Assembly (NCBI GenBank): GCA_040797845.1 | Contig: JBFNFA010000005.1 | Coordinates: 206,877-270,876 of the forward strand | Reading direction: 5' to 3' | DNA: 64,000 nt | From: Clostridium_AW sp040797845 | GTDB taxonomy: Bacteria > Bacillota > Clostridia > Clostridiales > Clostridiaceae | Shown: positions 48,142 to 56,623 of the stretch, piece by piece | Layout of the letters: the number at the start of each line of letters is the position of its first letter | Position numbering within the stretch: position 1 is the first letter of the stretch | Translations under genes and position numbers: made by a program | Notes under the pieces: generated by a model | Databases searched by the model: none | Told to the model about the DNA's origin: nothing | Seen by the model: only the letters and a program-made list of their open reading frames with translations

Positions 48142-48486
48142 ATGGGTAAAGTTATTGAAGATGAACATTATTATAACAACAGATATATTGTTGTTGACCA
48201 CATAGTAGAGTTTGAAAGGGTATATATGGTTGATGAAAATAAGTTTGATAGTGGAGCTTATGAAGCATTAGGAAAGGTGTATGAAAGTTTGCCATATTAC
48301 CTGGGAAATCCAACTCATCTTCCTTGTTGGTATGGCGATGAGGAAAAAGGAGATAAATATTTTATAACAGTTTCATTTGAAATGTCAGGATTACAGTTTT
48401 GGGGTAAACTACCTGTATCAGATTTCTTGCAATGGGAGAATAAATTCAATGAGTTAATAGAGAACTTTCCATTTAAATATCATTAA
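48142..48486 (+). CDS. Small protein, function unknown
   Basis: About 114 residues from ATG 48142 (GAGAGGG 10 bases before; ATG 48136 is also possible). No family recognised. WYGDEEKGDKYFITVSFEMS and LQFWGKLPVSDFLQWENKF show aromatic-rich alternating strands. The stop lies inside a junction: immediately after the last codons (KYH) begins the tail of a GNAT gene, so the true 3' end may have been replaced by recombination. Confidence 0.6.
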   Translation: MGKVIEDEHYYNNRYIVVDHIVEFERVYMVDENKFDSGAYEALGKVYESLPYYLGNPTHLPCWYGDEEKGDKYFITVSFEMSGLQFWGKLPVSDFLQWENKFNELIENFPFKYH

Positions 48487-48487
48487 T

Positions 48488-48559
48488 CAAGATGGAAGTT
48501 ATTACAATACAGCTATAATGGGAAGATTACTAGAATGGATATTAATAACTAAAGCATAA
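48488..48559 (+). pseudogene. 3' fragment of a GNAT acetyltransferase gene
   Basis: The frame reads QDGSYYNTAIMGRLLEW, then ILITKA and stop at 48557. It matches KDGSYYNTVIMGRVL at the end of the GNAT at 33962-34510, and the DNA similarity runs on into the non-coding flank (ATAACTAAAACATAATAT type). No other part of that gene remains here. Confidence 0.75.
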
Positions 48560-48656
48560 TATTATATGGATTATTAATATATTATATATAAAAAGAAAAG
48601 AGGTGGATTTTAGTGAGAGTTTCATAGTTGTTATATGACTTTCACTAAAGTGATTT

Positions 48657-50711
48657 ATGTTAAAAGCAAGTTTAAAAAGGCCGTTTACTGTATTAATTAT
48701 GATAATGATACTAGTTTTGGCCACCTTTAGTTTAGGGGGATGTTCTTTCGGAGGGGAAAATTCTGTAGAGACCTTTAATGTATATAAAGATTATTGGCAG
48801 AAAAAAGATTATAAAGCTATGTACAGCATGCTATCTAATGAAGCAAAATCCAAGATTACTGAAAAAGATTTTGTAGATAGATATTCAAACATTTATAGTG
48901 GTATAGAAGCAAATAACATTTCTGTAAATGCAGAGAGTACGGATAAAAATGCAGAAAAAATACCTTTTTCTTTAACTATGACAACTGTAGCTGGAGAGGT
49001 AACTGTTAAAGGTTATGAAGCAGATATGATTAAAGAGAAGGTTGATAATAAAAAAGTTTGGACTATTAATTGGAGTGAAAAAATGATATTTCCTCAGATG
49101 GAATCTCAGGACAAGGTTAGAGTAGAAACTATTCCAGCTAAAAGGGGAGAAATTTATGATAGAAATGGACATGGACTTGCTATAAATGGAGCTGTAGTAA
49201 CTATTGGTGTTAAACCCGCAAATTTCAATACAGATAAAGAGGCTAATATTACAAAGCTAGCTAAAATTTTGGATATAAAGCCTTCAGTAATAGAAAATAA
49301 GTTAAAAGCTAACAGTAATCCGGAGCATTTCGTACCTATTGTTAATATATCCGCTGATAAAAAGGATACAATTGCACAAGCTATGGAGATTATTGGAGTA
49401 ATACATAGCAAACCGGAGAGCAGAATCTATGAAGGTGGAGAAGCCATAGGTTTATTAATAGGCTATGTGGGAGATATAACAGCAGAAGAGCTTGAGAAAT
49501 TGGATGGCAAAGGATACAGCTCTGTAAGCAAGATAGGAAAAAGAGGATTAGAACAGGTTTATGAGGATAAATTAAGAGCTAAAGACGGTAAATTCATTTA
49601 TATATCCAAACAAAAGGATGGAGGAGAATCAGAAAAAATACAAATAGCAAAAACAGAACCTAAAGATGGAGAGAACATAACTCTTTCCATAGATTTAGGA
49701 CTCCAAAAGAAAATATATGAGAGCATGAATGGTGAAAAGGGAGCGTCTACGGCTATAAATCCTAAAACTGGAGAAGTGCTAGCTATGGTAAGTTCTCCAT
49801 CCTTTGATCTAAATTTATTTACTACCTATGCTCCTGAAAGTGTTAAAGAAAAATGGGAGAAGGATAAATTTATACAATTTGACAATAGATTTAAAGTAGC
49901 CTATGCACCAGGTTCCACCTTTAAGCTATTTACTGCAATAGCAGGGTTAGAAAAAGGTAGTATAAATACATCTGAAGCCATTAATGTACAAGGAAAACAG
50001 TGGCAGCCTAATAGTAACTGGGGAGCATATAAGGTCACAAGAGTAGCAGACCCAGGAAAAGCAATAGATTTAAAAAATGCTTTCATATACTCAGATAATA
50101 TATATTTTGCACAACAGGCTCTTAAAATGGGCAAAGAGACTTTTATAGAAAAAGCAAAAGCCTTCGGCATGGGAGAAGAATTACCTATAGATTATCCAAT
50201 TGCAAAATCTCAAATTTCTAATGATGGCACAATAAAAAGTGATATTCAACTAGCAGATAGCTCTTATGGACAAGGGGAAGTATTGATGAGTCCATTACAT
50301 GTAGCTTTAATGTATAGTTCTGTGGTGAATAAAGGAAATATAATGACGCCTACTCTTCAGCTTCAGGATGATAAGACGCCAGCAAAAGTATGGAAGGAAA
50401 ATGTTGTTTCAGAGAAAAATGCAAATATATTATTAGAAGATCTTACAGCGGTTATAGAGGATCCATCTGGTTCTGGCCATGGTGTTAAAATATCAGGAGT
50501 AGCATTGGCTGGTAAAACAGGTACAGCAGAATTGAAGAAAAGTATTGATGATACTAGTGGGGAAGAATATGGATGGCTTGTGACTATGAATACTGATAAT
50601 CCTAAGATGGTACTGGTTACCATGATTGAAGATGTTAGATCAAAGGGTGGAAGCCATTATGTTATACCTATGCAAAAGAAAGTATTGGAGTATTATTTTA
50701 TTCAAAGATGA
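48657..50711 (+). CDS. MecA/PBP3-like class B penicillin-binding protein
   Basis: 684 residues. An N-terminal anchor ends in a lipobox-like LSLGGC. An NTF2-like MecA_N domain (~35-150; ETFNVYKDYWQKKDYKAMYS) is followed by the PBP dimer domain (PAKRGEIYDRNG...IGLLIGYVGDI) and the transpeptidase domain, with STFK (~419), SDN (~478) and KTG (~618). This architecture is that of low-affinity PBPs (PBP2a, PBP5fm, B. subtilis PBP3). It cross-links peptidoglycan outside the membrane and may lower beta-lactam sensitivity. The RBS is weak, and an imperfect inverted repeat lies just upstream (48613-48655). Confidence 0.9.
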   Translation: MLKASLKRPFTVLIMIMILVLATFSLGGCSFGGENSVETFNVYKDYWQKKDYKAMYSMLSNEAKSKITEKDFVDRYSNIYSGIEANNISVNAESTDKNAEKIPFSLTMTTVAGEVTVKGYEADMIKEKVDNKKVWTINWSEKMIFPQMESQDKVRVETIPAKRGEIYDRNGHGLAINGAVVTIGVKPANFNTDKEANITKLAKILDIKPSVIENKLKANSNPEHFVPIVNISADKKDTIAQAMEIIGVIHSKPESRIYEGGEAIGLLIGYVGDITAEELEKLDGKGYSSVSKIGKRGLEQVYEDKLRAKDGKFIYISKQKDGGESEKIQIAKTEPKDGENITLSIDLGLQKKIYESMNGEKGASTAINPKTGEVLAMVSSPSFDLNLFTTYAPESVKEKWEKDKFIQFDNRFKVAYAPGSTFKLFTAIAGLEKGSINTSEAINVQGKQWQPNSNWGAYKVTRVADPGKAIDLKNAFIYSDNIYFAQQALKMGKETFIEKAKAFGMGEELPIDYPIAKSQISNDGTIKSDIQLADSSYGQGEVLMSPLHVALMYSSVVNKGNIMTPTLQLQDDKTPAKVWKENVVSEKNANILLEDLTAVIEDPSGSGHGVKISGVALAGKTGTAELKKSIDDTSGEEYGWLVTMNTDNPKMVLVTMIEDVRSKGGSHYVIPMQKKVLEYYFIQR

Positions 50712-50765
50712 AGAAATTAAATAGAAAATAATAAAGATATAAAGTATCAGAGGAATGACTTAAAT

Positions 50766-50802
50766 GTAGTACGGGAGGAAATCCTGTACTACGTCTTTTT
50801 TT
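50766..50802 (+). terminator. Terminator of the PBP gene
   Basis: GTAGTACGGGA pairs with TCCTGTACTAC (G-T pair included), followed by a seven-T run. Confidence 0.8.
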
Positions 50803-50856
50803 ATTTTATCAATAATATTAACTACGAAGACAATTTAAAAACATACCAATACTTTA

Positions 50857-51330
50857 CTATAAATAGTATTTTCCGGTCATTTCCGTCACATCAATTCGTA
50901 TCACTGCTGTACCTTTAATCATATTGTTTGGAATTTCATTATTTACCAAATGAGGTGTATATTTTTCCACGATTTTTTTCAGCACATTTCTTTTTTCCTC
51001 GATATCAGCCACAAGTTTGGCAGTACCGGAGATAATCACACTTTCATACTTTGTATTTGTATCGCATGGTTTCCCATTCGGGTCCAGTAGCAGTTTATCC
51101 ATTTCATAAACAGAAAATCCAACTCTGGAATCCTGGGCAATATTGTCGAGCTTTTTACCCTTTGGTAACCCATGGACAAAGAGTGAATTACCGTAATAGA
51201 CAAAATGGATTGGAGTACTGTACGGTGTGCCATCGGGATTCAGTGTTGCCAAACTGCCGGTTTGTGCTCGCTGAAGCAAGTGGTTTATCTGTTGTTCGGT
51301 CAAAGGGTGTGTTTTCATGCGGTGTTCCAT
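50857..51330 (-). CDS. Pyridoxamine-phosphate-oxidase-fold FMN protein (NimA-like)
   Basis: A 157-residue split-barrel flavoprotein. TGSLATLNPDGTPYSTPIHF, FVHGLPKGKKLDNIAQDSRV, ESVIISGTAKLVADIEEKRN and AVIRIDVTEMTGKYY follow the PNPOx-like/nitroimidazole-reductase (Nim) pattern. It binds FMN and reduces an unknown small molecule. The DNA is richer in G+C than its flanks. The MocR regulator gene lies 102 bases upstream on the same strand and shares a 13-bp motif with this gene's promoter region, so it is the probable regulator. Confidence 0.85.
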   Translation of the reverse strand: MEHRMKTHPLTEQQINHLLQRAQTGSLATLNPDGTPYSTPIHFVYYGNSLFVHGLPKGKKLDNIAQDSRVGFSVYEMDKLLLDPNGKPCDTNTKYESVIISGTAKLVADIEEKRNVLKKIVEKYTPHLVNNEIPNNMIKGTAVIRIDVTEMTGKYYL

Positions 51331-51416
51331 AATATAGCCTCCTTATCATGCTGTTTCTTTTTCCTTTACTATACCGCAAAACCGTCGCCTTTATAAGAGC
51401 CGGTTTTGATAATTTT

Positions 51417-51429
51417 ATAGGATACAGTT
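51417..51429. promoter_or_regulatory. Putative MocR binding site upstream of the flavin protein gene
   Basis: ATAGGATACAGTT here is repeated exactly, in opposite orientation on the plus strand, at 52895-52907 upstream of the mocR gene. A second related word (TTATAAAGG) lies on the minus strand near 51384-51395. Confidence 0.6.
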
Positions 51430-51432
51430 GGA

Positions 51433-52842
51433 TTAACCGAACCAGGCTTGAGATAAAATCTCCACAGCCCTCGGGATGTCCTTCTCTGGCATCATGCCAT
51501 ATCCCAAGACAAGGGCATTATTCCTATAATTCTGTTTGTTCAGCCAGAAAGGGGATACAGGACATACCTTGATTTTGTATTCAAGTGCTTTTCGGACAAG
51601 TTCATCTTCCTGCTGTCCATCCAAAAACTCCAGAAGAATATGCAATCCAGCTTGGTGACCATAGATTCGCACCTTATTTCCGATATTTTGTTTGATTGCA
51701 TCAATCAAAATATCGTGCTTCTTTTTTTGAGATAGACAAATCTTCCGTACATGCTTTTCCCAATGCCCATCCGCCATAAACCGGGCCAGAATTTTCTGTT
51801 CTATCAATGGTACAGTACATTGGTATCCAGTAAACCTCTCTTGATATGACGGTAGCAACCATGTCGGCAATATCATATATGCCATCCGAAGACCAGGAGA
51901 AAGTGCTTTGGAGAATGTACCAATATAGATTACGCGCTCATATTGATCAATGGATTGGAGAGATGGAATTGGCCGCCCGTTATAGCGAAATTCGCTATCA
52001 TAGTCATCCTCGATAATGATATTGTCATGTTCTTGCGCCCACTTCAGTATTTCGATTCGCTTATGGATTGGCATAACAGCGCCCATTGGAAACTGGTGGG
52101 ATGGCGCAATGTGAACCATTCTTGCGGATGATGCGGCAAGTTCGTTTAGTCTAATCCCATCTTCACAAACTGGTATCGGCGAAATATTGAATCCATTCTT
52201 TCGGAAAATGACACTAGCACCATTATAGCAGGGTTCTTCCATAGCAACCTTTTTTTCCACGTAGGGAAATATTTTTATCATAAGTTCAAGAGCGGATTGT
52301 GTGCCACTACAAATTATAATCTGTTCCGGTTTGCAGTTGACTCCGCGGCTATGATACAAATATTTCATGAGTTGAATTCGCAAATTTATGTCCCCTTTTA
52401 CATCGCCGTCGCTGTGGACGTCTTGCGCATCCGGTCCATCCAATATATCAGTCATATACTTCCTCCAGAGCTGATACGGAAAACTCGCAGCATCGAGATT
52501 TCCATATTGAAAATTATACCGAATATTTTCAATCTCACGATTGGAAGGAACAACCACCGCTTCACTAGTTGTTAGTCTCTCCGTTGCTTTCTGGTTAAGA
52601 TTAAATTGCAAATTGTTGACCATATAGCCTGAGCTTGCCACGCTTGTAATATATCCCTCCAGCACTAGTTGCGCATAGGCGTTTTCGACAGTATTCCGTC
52701 CAATTTGCAATTCTCTTGCCAATGCCCTCGTGGATGTTATCCGTGTGCCGATAGGCAAATTTCCCATAAGAATATCATGTTTTATTTGTTCATATATCTG
52801 ATGATAGATTGGTTTTTGGCTTTCACGCTCAATGTGCAACAT
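51433..52842 (-). CDS. MocR/PdxR-type GntR-aminotransferase fusion regulator
   Basis: A 469-residue regulator. A GntR winged helix occupies ~1-75 (IYHQIYEQIKHDILMGNLP; STRALARELQIGRNTVENAY). The rest is a fold-type-I aminotransferase domain with SGTQSALELMIKIFPY, MEEPCYNGASVIF, IIEDDYDSEFRYNGRPIPSL and the PLP lysine in IGTFSKALSPGLRMAY. MocR proteins sense PLP or amino compounds and control vitamin B6 or amine genes. Here it probably controls itself and the flavin protein gene downstream. The G+C-richer DNA suggests transfer. Confidence 0.92.
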   Translation of the reverse strand: MLHIERESQKPIYHQIYEQIKHDILMGNLPIGTRITSTRALARELQIGRNTVENAYAQLVLEGYITSVASSGYMVNNLQFNLNQKATERLTTSEAVVVPSNREIENIRYNFQYGNLDAASFPYQLWRKYMTDILDGPDAQDVHSDGDVKGDINLRIQLMKYLYHSRGVNCKPEQIIICSGTQSALELMIKIFPYVEKKVAMEEPCYNGASVIFRKNGFNISPIPVCEDGIRLNELAASSARMVHIAPSHQFPMGAVMPIHKRIEILKWAQEHDNIIIEDDYDSEFRYNGRPIPSLQSIDQYERVIYIGTFSKALSPGLRMAYMILPTWLLPSYQERFTGYQCTVPLIEQKILARFMADGHWEKHVRKICLSQKKKHDILIDAIKQNIGNKVRIYGHQAGLHILLEFLDGQQEDELVRKALEYKIKVCPVSPFWLNKQNYRNNALVLGYGMMPEKDIPRAVEILSQAWFG

Positions 52843-52894
52843 TCACACTTCCCCCATTCACTGATATCTGCCACAATTATATCATAAAAAGATT

Positions 52895-52907
52895 AACTGT
52901 ATCCTAT
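52895..52907. promoter_or_regulatory. Putative MocR binding site upstream of mocR
   Basis: AACTGTATCCTAT is the exact reverse complement of the site at 51417-51429. It lies about 15 bases upstream of the minus-strand -10 box TATAAT (52883-52878 region) and continues into AAAGGTCGG. Confidence 0.6.
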
Positions 52908-53117
52908 AAAGGTCGGATAATATGCCATATACAACATACCACTTTGTGCGTATACTATCATATAGTTAAAAATACATTACCGTCTGTTGACGGCCTATCT
53001 TGCTATTTTTAATGTTCGGTAGTTAGTTCCTTATGCACCATGGAATAACTCTAGGGTTTATTATTATTTCTGATGTTTAGAAATATGTTACATTTGAATT
53101 AAGATATTAAGAAGTTA

Positions 53118-53158
53118 TATACAATTGATGGATATATTGCTGTATAATTGTATTATAA
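53118..53158 (+). promoter_or_regulatory. Recurrent promoter module Q2
   Basis: TGATGGATATATTGCTGTAT followed by AATTGTATTATAAT; related to Q1 (46018) and Q3 (58777). The rest of 52908-53117 shows nothing recognisable. Confidence 0.6.
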
Positions 53159-53201
53159 TGGAAAGGGAATATTGCTTATATAATCTTGCGTGGAGGTAAA
53201 T

Positions 53202-53633
53202 ATGAATAAAAGCAAGAAAAACGCTATAGTTGTAAATGTATTTCTTATAATATGGTTCTTTATGGATATGGTGGGGTTAAACATTGGCGATAATATTTTG
53301 GTAACAAGTTCATATAAAGATGATGGTATATTTTTCATTATTTTATTAGCAGCATTTATCTGGTTTATTATAAGAGATAATATTGGAAAATATGTTCTAG
53401 TAGGCTGGCTTTTTATTTGGTTTGCAACACAGTTTTATTTTCATTGGTATTTTACTATGTTTGGTCCATGGGAAGGAAAAATTAATTATTTTGCTAATAC
53501 TATAAAGTTAATACCATCTTCTAATATTTACATACCTGATTTATATCATATAGTATTGCATGTATTGATTCTGGCTTCGTTAATAAGTATGATCACGTAT
53601 TGTGTTGTTCCAAAAAAAGAAAAATTGATATAA
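53202..53633 (+). CDS. Small polytopic membrane protein, function unknown
   Basis: About 143 residues from ATG 53202 (GGAGGT 4-9 bases before; the in-frame GTG at 53190 overlaps it). Four membrane segments (VVNVFLIIWFFMDMVGL; FFIILLAAFIWFIIRD; YVLVGWLFIWFATQFYFHWY; LYHIVLHVLILASLISMITY). His and Tyr occur between helices 3 and 4. No family recognised. Q2 is upstream and hairpin T5 follows: a complete cassette-like unit. Confidence 0.65.
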   Translation: MNKSKKNAIVVNVFLIIWFFMDMVGLNIGDNILVTSSYKDDGIFFIILLAAFIWFIIRDNIGKYVLVGWLFIWFATQFYFHWYFTMFGPWEGKINYFANTIKLIPSSNIYIPDLYHIVLHVLILASLISMITYCVVPKKEKLI

Positions 53634-53673
53634 TTAGTAGATTATCAGTATAATCTACTAATTATATTACATT

Positions 53674-53713
53674 ACACCGTATTATTCAGGAATGAGTTCT
53701 ATGGTGTCTTTAT
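53674..53713 (+). terminator. Cassette-type terminator hairpin T5
   Basis: ACACCGTATTATTCA (53674-53688) pairs with TGAGTTCTATGGTGT (53693-53707); a T-rich tail follows. Confidence 0.75.
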
Positions 53714-53732
53714 ACTTGTTGTAGAAATAACC

Positions 53733-53795
53733 ATGTATTTCCATTAAATGTGATATAATTATTATTAGTTAATTGGAAATAGTAATTTATTACGT
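53733..53795 (+). promoter_or_regulatory. Recurrent promoter module P1
   Basis: Carries GATATAATTATTATTAGTTA, preceded by a TTTCCATTAA word and followed by an AAATAGTAATTTATTACG-like tail. Five copies (P1-P5) exist at 53733, 54482, 56041, 56480 and 57659. TATAAT is the probable -10. Confidence 0.7.
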
Positions 53796-53842
53796 CCTAA
53801 TTGTATGAATGCAACAAAGTGCATAAAGAAAGGAACTAAAAG

Positions 53843-54391
53843 ATGAATGTCAGAGTTAAAATAGCAGATAGAAATGATTTTTTTATTGTTAAAAATTTTA
53901 TTCCGTTATTTAGGCATTATATTGCTGAAGTATACGATGAACTACCAAATAAATATGGTGTTTTTTCATATGATGATGATAGGACACTACAGGAATTATG
54001 TAGCAGAAGAGAATCTTGGCTTGAAAAACCAGATGAATTATTTCCCTTTATTATTTTTGCTTTTGATAGGCCTGTAGGTTATATACTTGTTTCAAAAGTT
54101 CCTCCTAATGCATTTGAAAAAAGCGATTATTTTATTAATGCTTTGTTTGTAGTACAACCTGTTAGAAGAAAAGGTATCGCTTCAATTGCTGTAAAGAAAA
54201 TTATAGATATGTTAAATGGAAGTTGGGAGTTACATACGAATTCTACAAATAGAAATATTTCAACACAATTATTCTGGCGTAGGTTTATTTCAGAATATAC
54301 TAATGGAAAATTTGAAGAATTTATAGGTAATACTTCAGATGGAGATGAAAAAATAATTTTCAGGTTTAAGAGTAAAGAATCAAGTGTTTAG
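53843..54391 (+). CDS. GNAT acetyltransferase
   Basis: A 182-residue GNAT. RVKIADRNDFFIVKNFIPLF, FAFDRPVGYILVSKVPPNAF, the acetyl-CoA loop VQPVRRKGIASIAVKKIIDM and TNRNISTQLFWRRFISEYTN are visible; the end ESSV is short. Related proteins are annotated only as predicted acetyltransferases. It has its own promoter module (P1) and AAAGGAAC ribosome site. Substrate unknown. Confidence 0.8.
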   Translation: MNVRVKIADRNDFFIVKNFIPLFRHYIAEVYDELPNKYGVFSYDDDRTLQELCSRRESWLEKPDELFPFIIFAFDRPVGYILVSKVPPNAFEKSDYFINALFVVQPVRRKGIASIAVKKIIDMLNGSWELHTNSTNRNISTQLFWRRFISEYTNGKFEEFIGNTSDGDEKIIFRFKSKESSV

Positions 54392-54481
54392 TGTATTTTT
54401 CTAGCAATTCTTTTATGGGTTAATCAAGAATCTTCTTATTTGCTAAAGAACCATTCATTAAAAAGTCAATTTTAAAATTTA

Positions 54482-54550
54482 TATGTTGCCATATAAAGAT
54501 GATATAATTACCATTAGTTAAGTCAAAATAGTAAAAAATTGCGACTAATG
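54482..54550 (+). promoter_or_regulatory. Recurrent promoter module P2
   Basis: TGTTGCCATATAAAGAT, then GATATAATTACCATTAGTTA and AGTCAAAATAGTA. Closest to P4. Confidence 0.7.
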
Positions 54551-54589
54551 TCTGAAAGAAGTAATGGGATTTGTTGGAGGGATTAAGAT

Positions 54590-55090
54590 ATGAAAAGAAG
54601 ATTGTTTGTTTTTCTATTATCATTATCAATTCTGTTTGTATTAGGAGGTTGCAATTCAACGTTAAAGGATTCTTCAAACACTTTAGAAATCACTCAAACA
54701 GATGAAAAAATAATTCAAGAGTATCTGGATACAAAGACAAATGATATTAGTTCGCCTTATCGGGGTGGTAAAATGTACAGTGCATTTAGGATTTTGGGAA
54801 CAGACAGTAATAAAATATATGTATGGATGCTAAAATACGAGAATTTAAAGCAAAGTAATGAACTAACAAATGGAGTATCAATTCCCATAGTTCTATACAT
54901 AGAAACTAAAGGAGACAAAATAGAAATTGACAACCATAAGTATCCAAAGGATGGAGTAGAGTATGGCAGAAGTTTGGGTAAGCTTTTTCCTCAGAATGTA
55001 AGGGACGAGATGAGCAATAATAATAATGAATTGATAGGTCAACTTGAAGAAATTATAAGAAATAGAATTAAATCAGATACAGGAATTTAA
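54590..55090 (+). CDS. Putative lipoprotein, function unknown
   Basis: A 166-residue protein with a lipoprotein signal (LSLSILFVLGGC; Cys about 21). The mature part has IIQEYLDTKTNDISSPYRGG, KIYVWMLKYENLKQ and VLYIETKGDKIEIDNHKYP, an alternating beta pattern of unknown family. It would sit on the outer membrane face. Promoter module P2 is upstream; no terminator hairpin of the T family separates it from module R1. Confidence 0.7.
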   Translation: MKRRLFVFLLSLSILFVLGGCNSTLKDSSNTLEITQTDEKIIQEYLDTKTNDISSPYRGGKMYSAFRILGTDSNKIYVWMLKYENLKQSNELTNGVSIPIVLYIETKGDKIEIDNHKYPKDGVEYGRSLGKLFPQNVRDEMSNNNNELIGQLEEIIRNRIKSDTGI

Positions 55091-55111
55091 TTAATAGTAA
55101 AAATTCATTGA

Positions 55112-55195
55112 TACACAATATTTATATATTGTGAACAAGCTAACTATTTATTTGAGATTAGCAAAGTGATATTGTAAAGTAGATAGAAAGATTAT
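55112..55195 (+). repeat. Recurrent intergenic module R1 (~80 bp)
   Basis: ACACAATATT...TTATATATTGTGAACAAGCT, then ATTTATTTGAGATTAG and GATATTGTAAAGTAGAT. Copies R2 (57168) and R3 (60429) keep ACAAGCT, ATTTATTT, AGATTA and GATATTGTAA in the same order and spacing. Confidence 0.75.
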
Positions 55196-55222
55196 TTATA
55201 TTTTAAAGAGGAGATGGGATTT

Positions 55223-55462
55223 ATGAAATGTCCGTATTGTGGTGAAGAAATGGAACAAGGCGTTATACAAAGCCCACATGAAATCTCGTGGAAAAATAAA
55301 AAATCTTACATTGGGACAGCAAAATTTCATAAAGGATTAATTATTTTATCGAAGTTATCTATGTTCGAAGGTTCAGCAGTGATAGCCAACTGCTGCCGCA
55401 AATGCGAAAAGATTATTATAGATTATAAAGATGGTAGTTGTGATATGAATCAAACAAAATGA
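55223..55462 (+). CDS. Small zinc-ribbon protein (PF20097/DUF6487-like), second paralog
   Basis: About 79 residues from ATG 55223 (GAGGAG 10 bases before; the in-frame ATG at 55214 abuts the RBS). MKCPYCGEEMEQGVIQS and ANCCRKCEKIIIDYKDG give the same CPYC...CRKC ribbon as the protein at 47829. Function unknown. It is followed after 58 bases by a lipoprotein gene, possibly in one transcript running from module R1 to hairpin T6. Confidence 0.75.
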   Translation: MKCPYCGEEMEQGVIQSPHEISWKNKKSYIGTAKFHKGLIILSKLSMFEGSAVIANCCRKCEKIIIDYKDGSCDMNQTK

Positions 55463-55520
55463 GTAAAATCAATGAGTATATAGGGATATACAGTAGATAT
55501 TAATAGGAAGGTGAATAAAT

Positions 55521-55880
55521 ATGAAGAAAGTATTTTCTATAATTATTGTGCTTGCCCTGTTGGTTTCTATAACTGCCTGTGGGAAAAAGGAAGATATTAC
55601 TCACATGGGAGTAAATGCTGAAATTTTAGAAATAAGTAGTGAAGTAAAAGGGATGGTTGTCAAAGGTCGGGATAATAACAGCATGTTGGGCGAAAAATGT
55701 TATATCAATTGTGAAAATCCGGACACATATTTTATTTATGTAGATAATAATACCGGTGAAGTAAGGGATTTAAGTTTTACTGATTTATCCGTTGGAGACA
55801 TAATAACAGTGGATATAAAAAAGGTTGAAGATAATTATGCCTCAACTTCAAGAGTTCAACTGTTGGAGCGAGGAAAATGA
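55521..55880 (+). CDS. Small lipoprotein (DUF3221-like beta-barrel layout), function unknown
   Basis: A 119-residue protein with lipobox SITAC (Cys about 21). The mature ~98 residues (NAEILEISSEVKGMVVKGRD; DLSFTDLSVGDIITVDIKKV; STSRVQLLERGK) look like an OB-type small beta barrel of the kind seen in DUF3221 proteins; that label is tentative. RBS AGGAAGGTG. Hairpin T6 follows 30 bases downstream. Confidence 0.65.
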   Translation: MKKVFSIIIVLALLVSITACGKKEDITHMGVNAEILEISSEVKGMVVKGRDNNSMLGEKCYINCENPDTYFIYVDNNTGEVRDLSFTDLSVGDIITVDIKKVEDNYASTSRVQLLERGK

Positions 55881-55909
55881 GCATTATATAATTAAATAAT
55901 TTGTTTTTA

Positions 55910-55938
55910 ATACCGTATTATTCAGCGTGAATATGCGG
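55910..55938 (+). terminator. Cassette-type terminator hairpin T6
   Basis: ATACCGTATTATTCA (55910-55924) pairs with TGAATATGCGGTG (55928-55940), followed by T-rich sequence; AATTAAATAATT lies upstream. Confidence 0.75.
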
Positions 55939-56040
55939 TGCTTTTCTTTTGCATTACAAAGATTTTATGAAGAAGTAAGATATAGCTAGGCGTAGTTACT
56001 GAAATAAAATCATATATAGAAATTTAACACTTATTGTGAG

Positions 56041-56110
56041 AATAACCAAGTGTTGTCATTAGTGTGATATAATTATTATTAGCTAAGATAGGAAATGTTT
56101 TGAAGTATTA
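56041..56110 (+). promoter_or_regulatory. Recurrent promoter module P3
   Basis: AATAACCAAGTGTTGTCATT, then GATATAATTATTATTAGCTA. It shares the AATAACCA lead with P1, so the P1-P3 similarity extends over about 55 bp. Confidence 0.7.
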
Positions 56111-56128
56111 GAAACGAGGGATAACAAA

Positions 56129-56479
56129 ATGGGTATTTTAAATTGTAAAAATTGTACGAACTGTAGAAATGAAGAACTTATAAAAAGCCATTCAAAATTA
56201 GGAATTCTCTCTTTGATTTCCATTGTAGTGGTTTATATCATGGGTTTTGCGGTTGTATTTTGCCCTAATGAATACTTCTGGTTACGGGAACATAGAAATT
56301 TATTATTTAATGTTTTAGGTTGGACACAGAATTTGCTAACTATAAGTGCAGTTGTATTTTCTATAATTGATATTCATAGAAAGAAAAGTAAAAAATTGAT
56401 TCCTACAATTTCAATTATTTTGATAGTAATATTTATATTCATTATAATAAGGTCTTTAGTGTATTTATCAAAACTATAA
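56129..56479 (+). CDS. Membrane protein with N-terminal Cys motif, function unknown
   Basis: A 116-residue protein. The N-terminus MGILNCKNCTNCRNEELI holds three closely spaced Cys (a possible half metal site). Three membrane segments follow (GILSLISIVVVYIMGFAVVF; LLFNVLGWTQNLLTISAVVF; IPTISIILIVIFIFIIIRS). No family recognised. It lies between modules P3 and P4 as a one-gene unit. Confidence 0.6.
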   Translation: MGILNCKNCTNCRNEELIKSHSKLGILSLISIVVVYIMGFAVVFCPNEYFWLREHRNLLFNVLGWTQNLLTISAVVFSIIDIHRKKSKKLIPTISIILIVIFIFIIIRSLVYLSKL

Positions 56480-56540
56480 TATGTTACCATTAACGCGATA
56501 TAATCACCATTAGCTAAGTCAAAATGATAACTTATTACGG
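56480..56540 (+). promoter_or_regulatory. Recurrent promoter module P4
   Basis: ATGTTACCATTAACGC, then GATATAATCACCATTAGCTA, AGTCAAAAT and an end CTTATTACGG. It begins at the stop codon of the preceding gene. Confidence 0.7.
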
Positions 56541-56623
56541 CTCATTAAATTATACAATAGCAAATCTCTATATTTTATTATATAATCAATTTTAAATGTA
56601 GATATAGTTGGAGGATAAAATTT

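Noticed and set aside
51051..51572. Plus-strand frames across the flavin protein and mocR genes
   Set aside because: They are shadows of two well-supported minus-strand genes in G+C-richer DNA; no ribosome sites.
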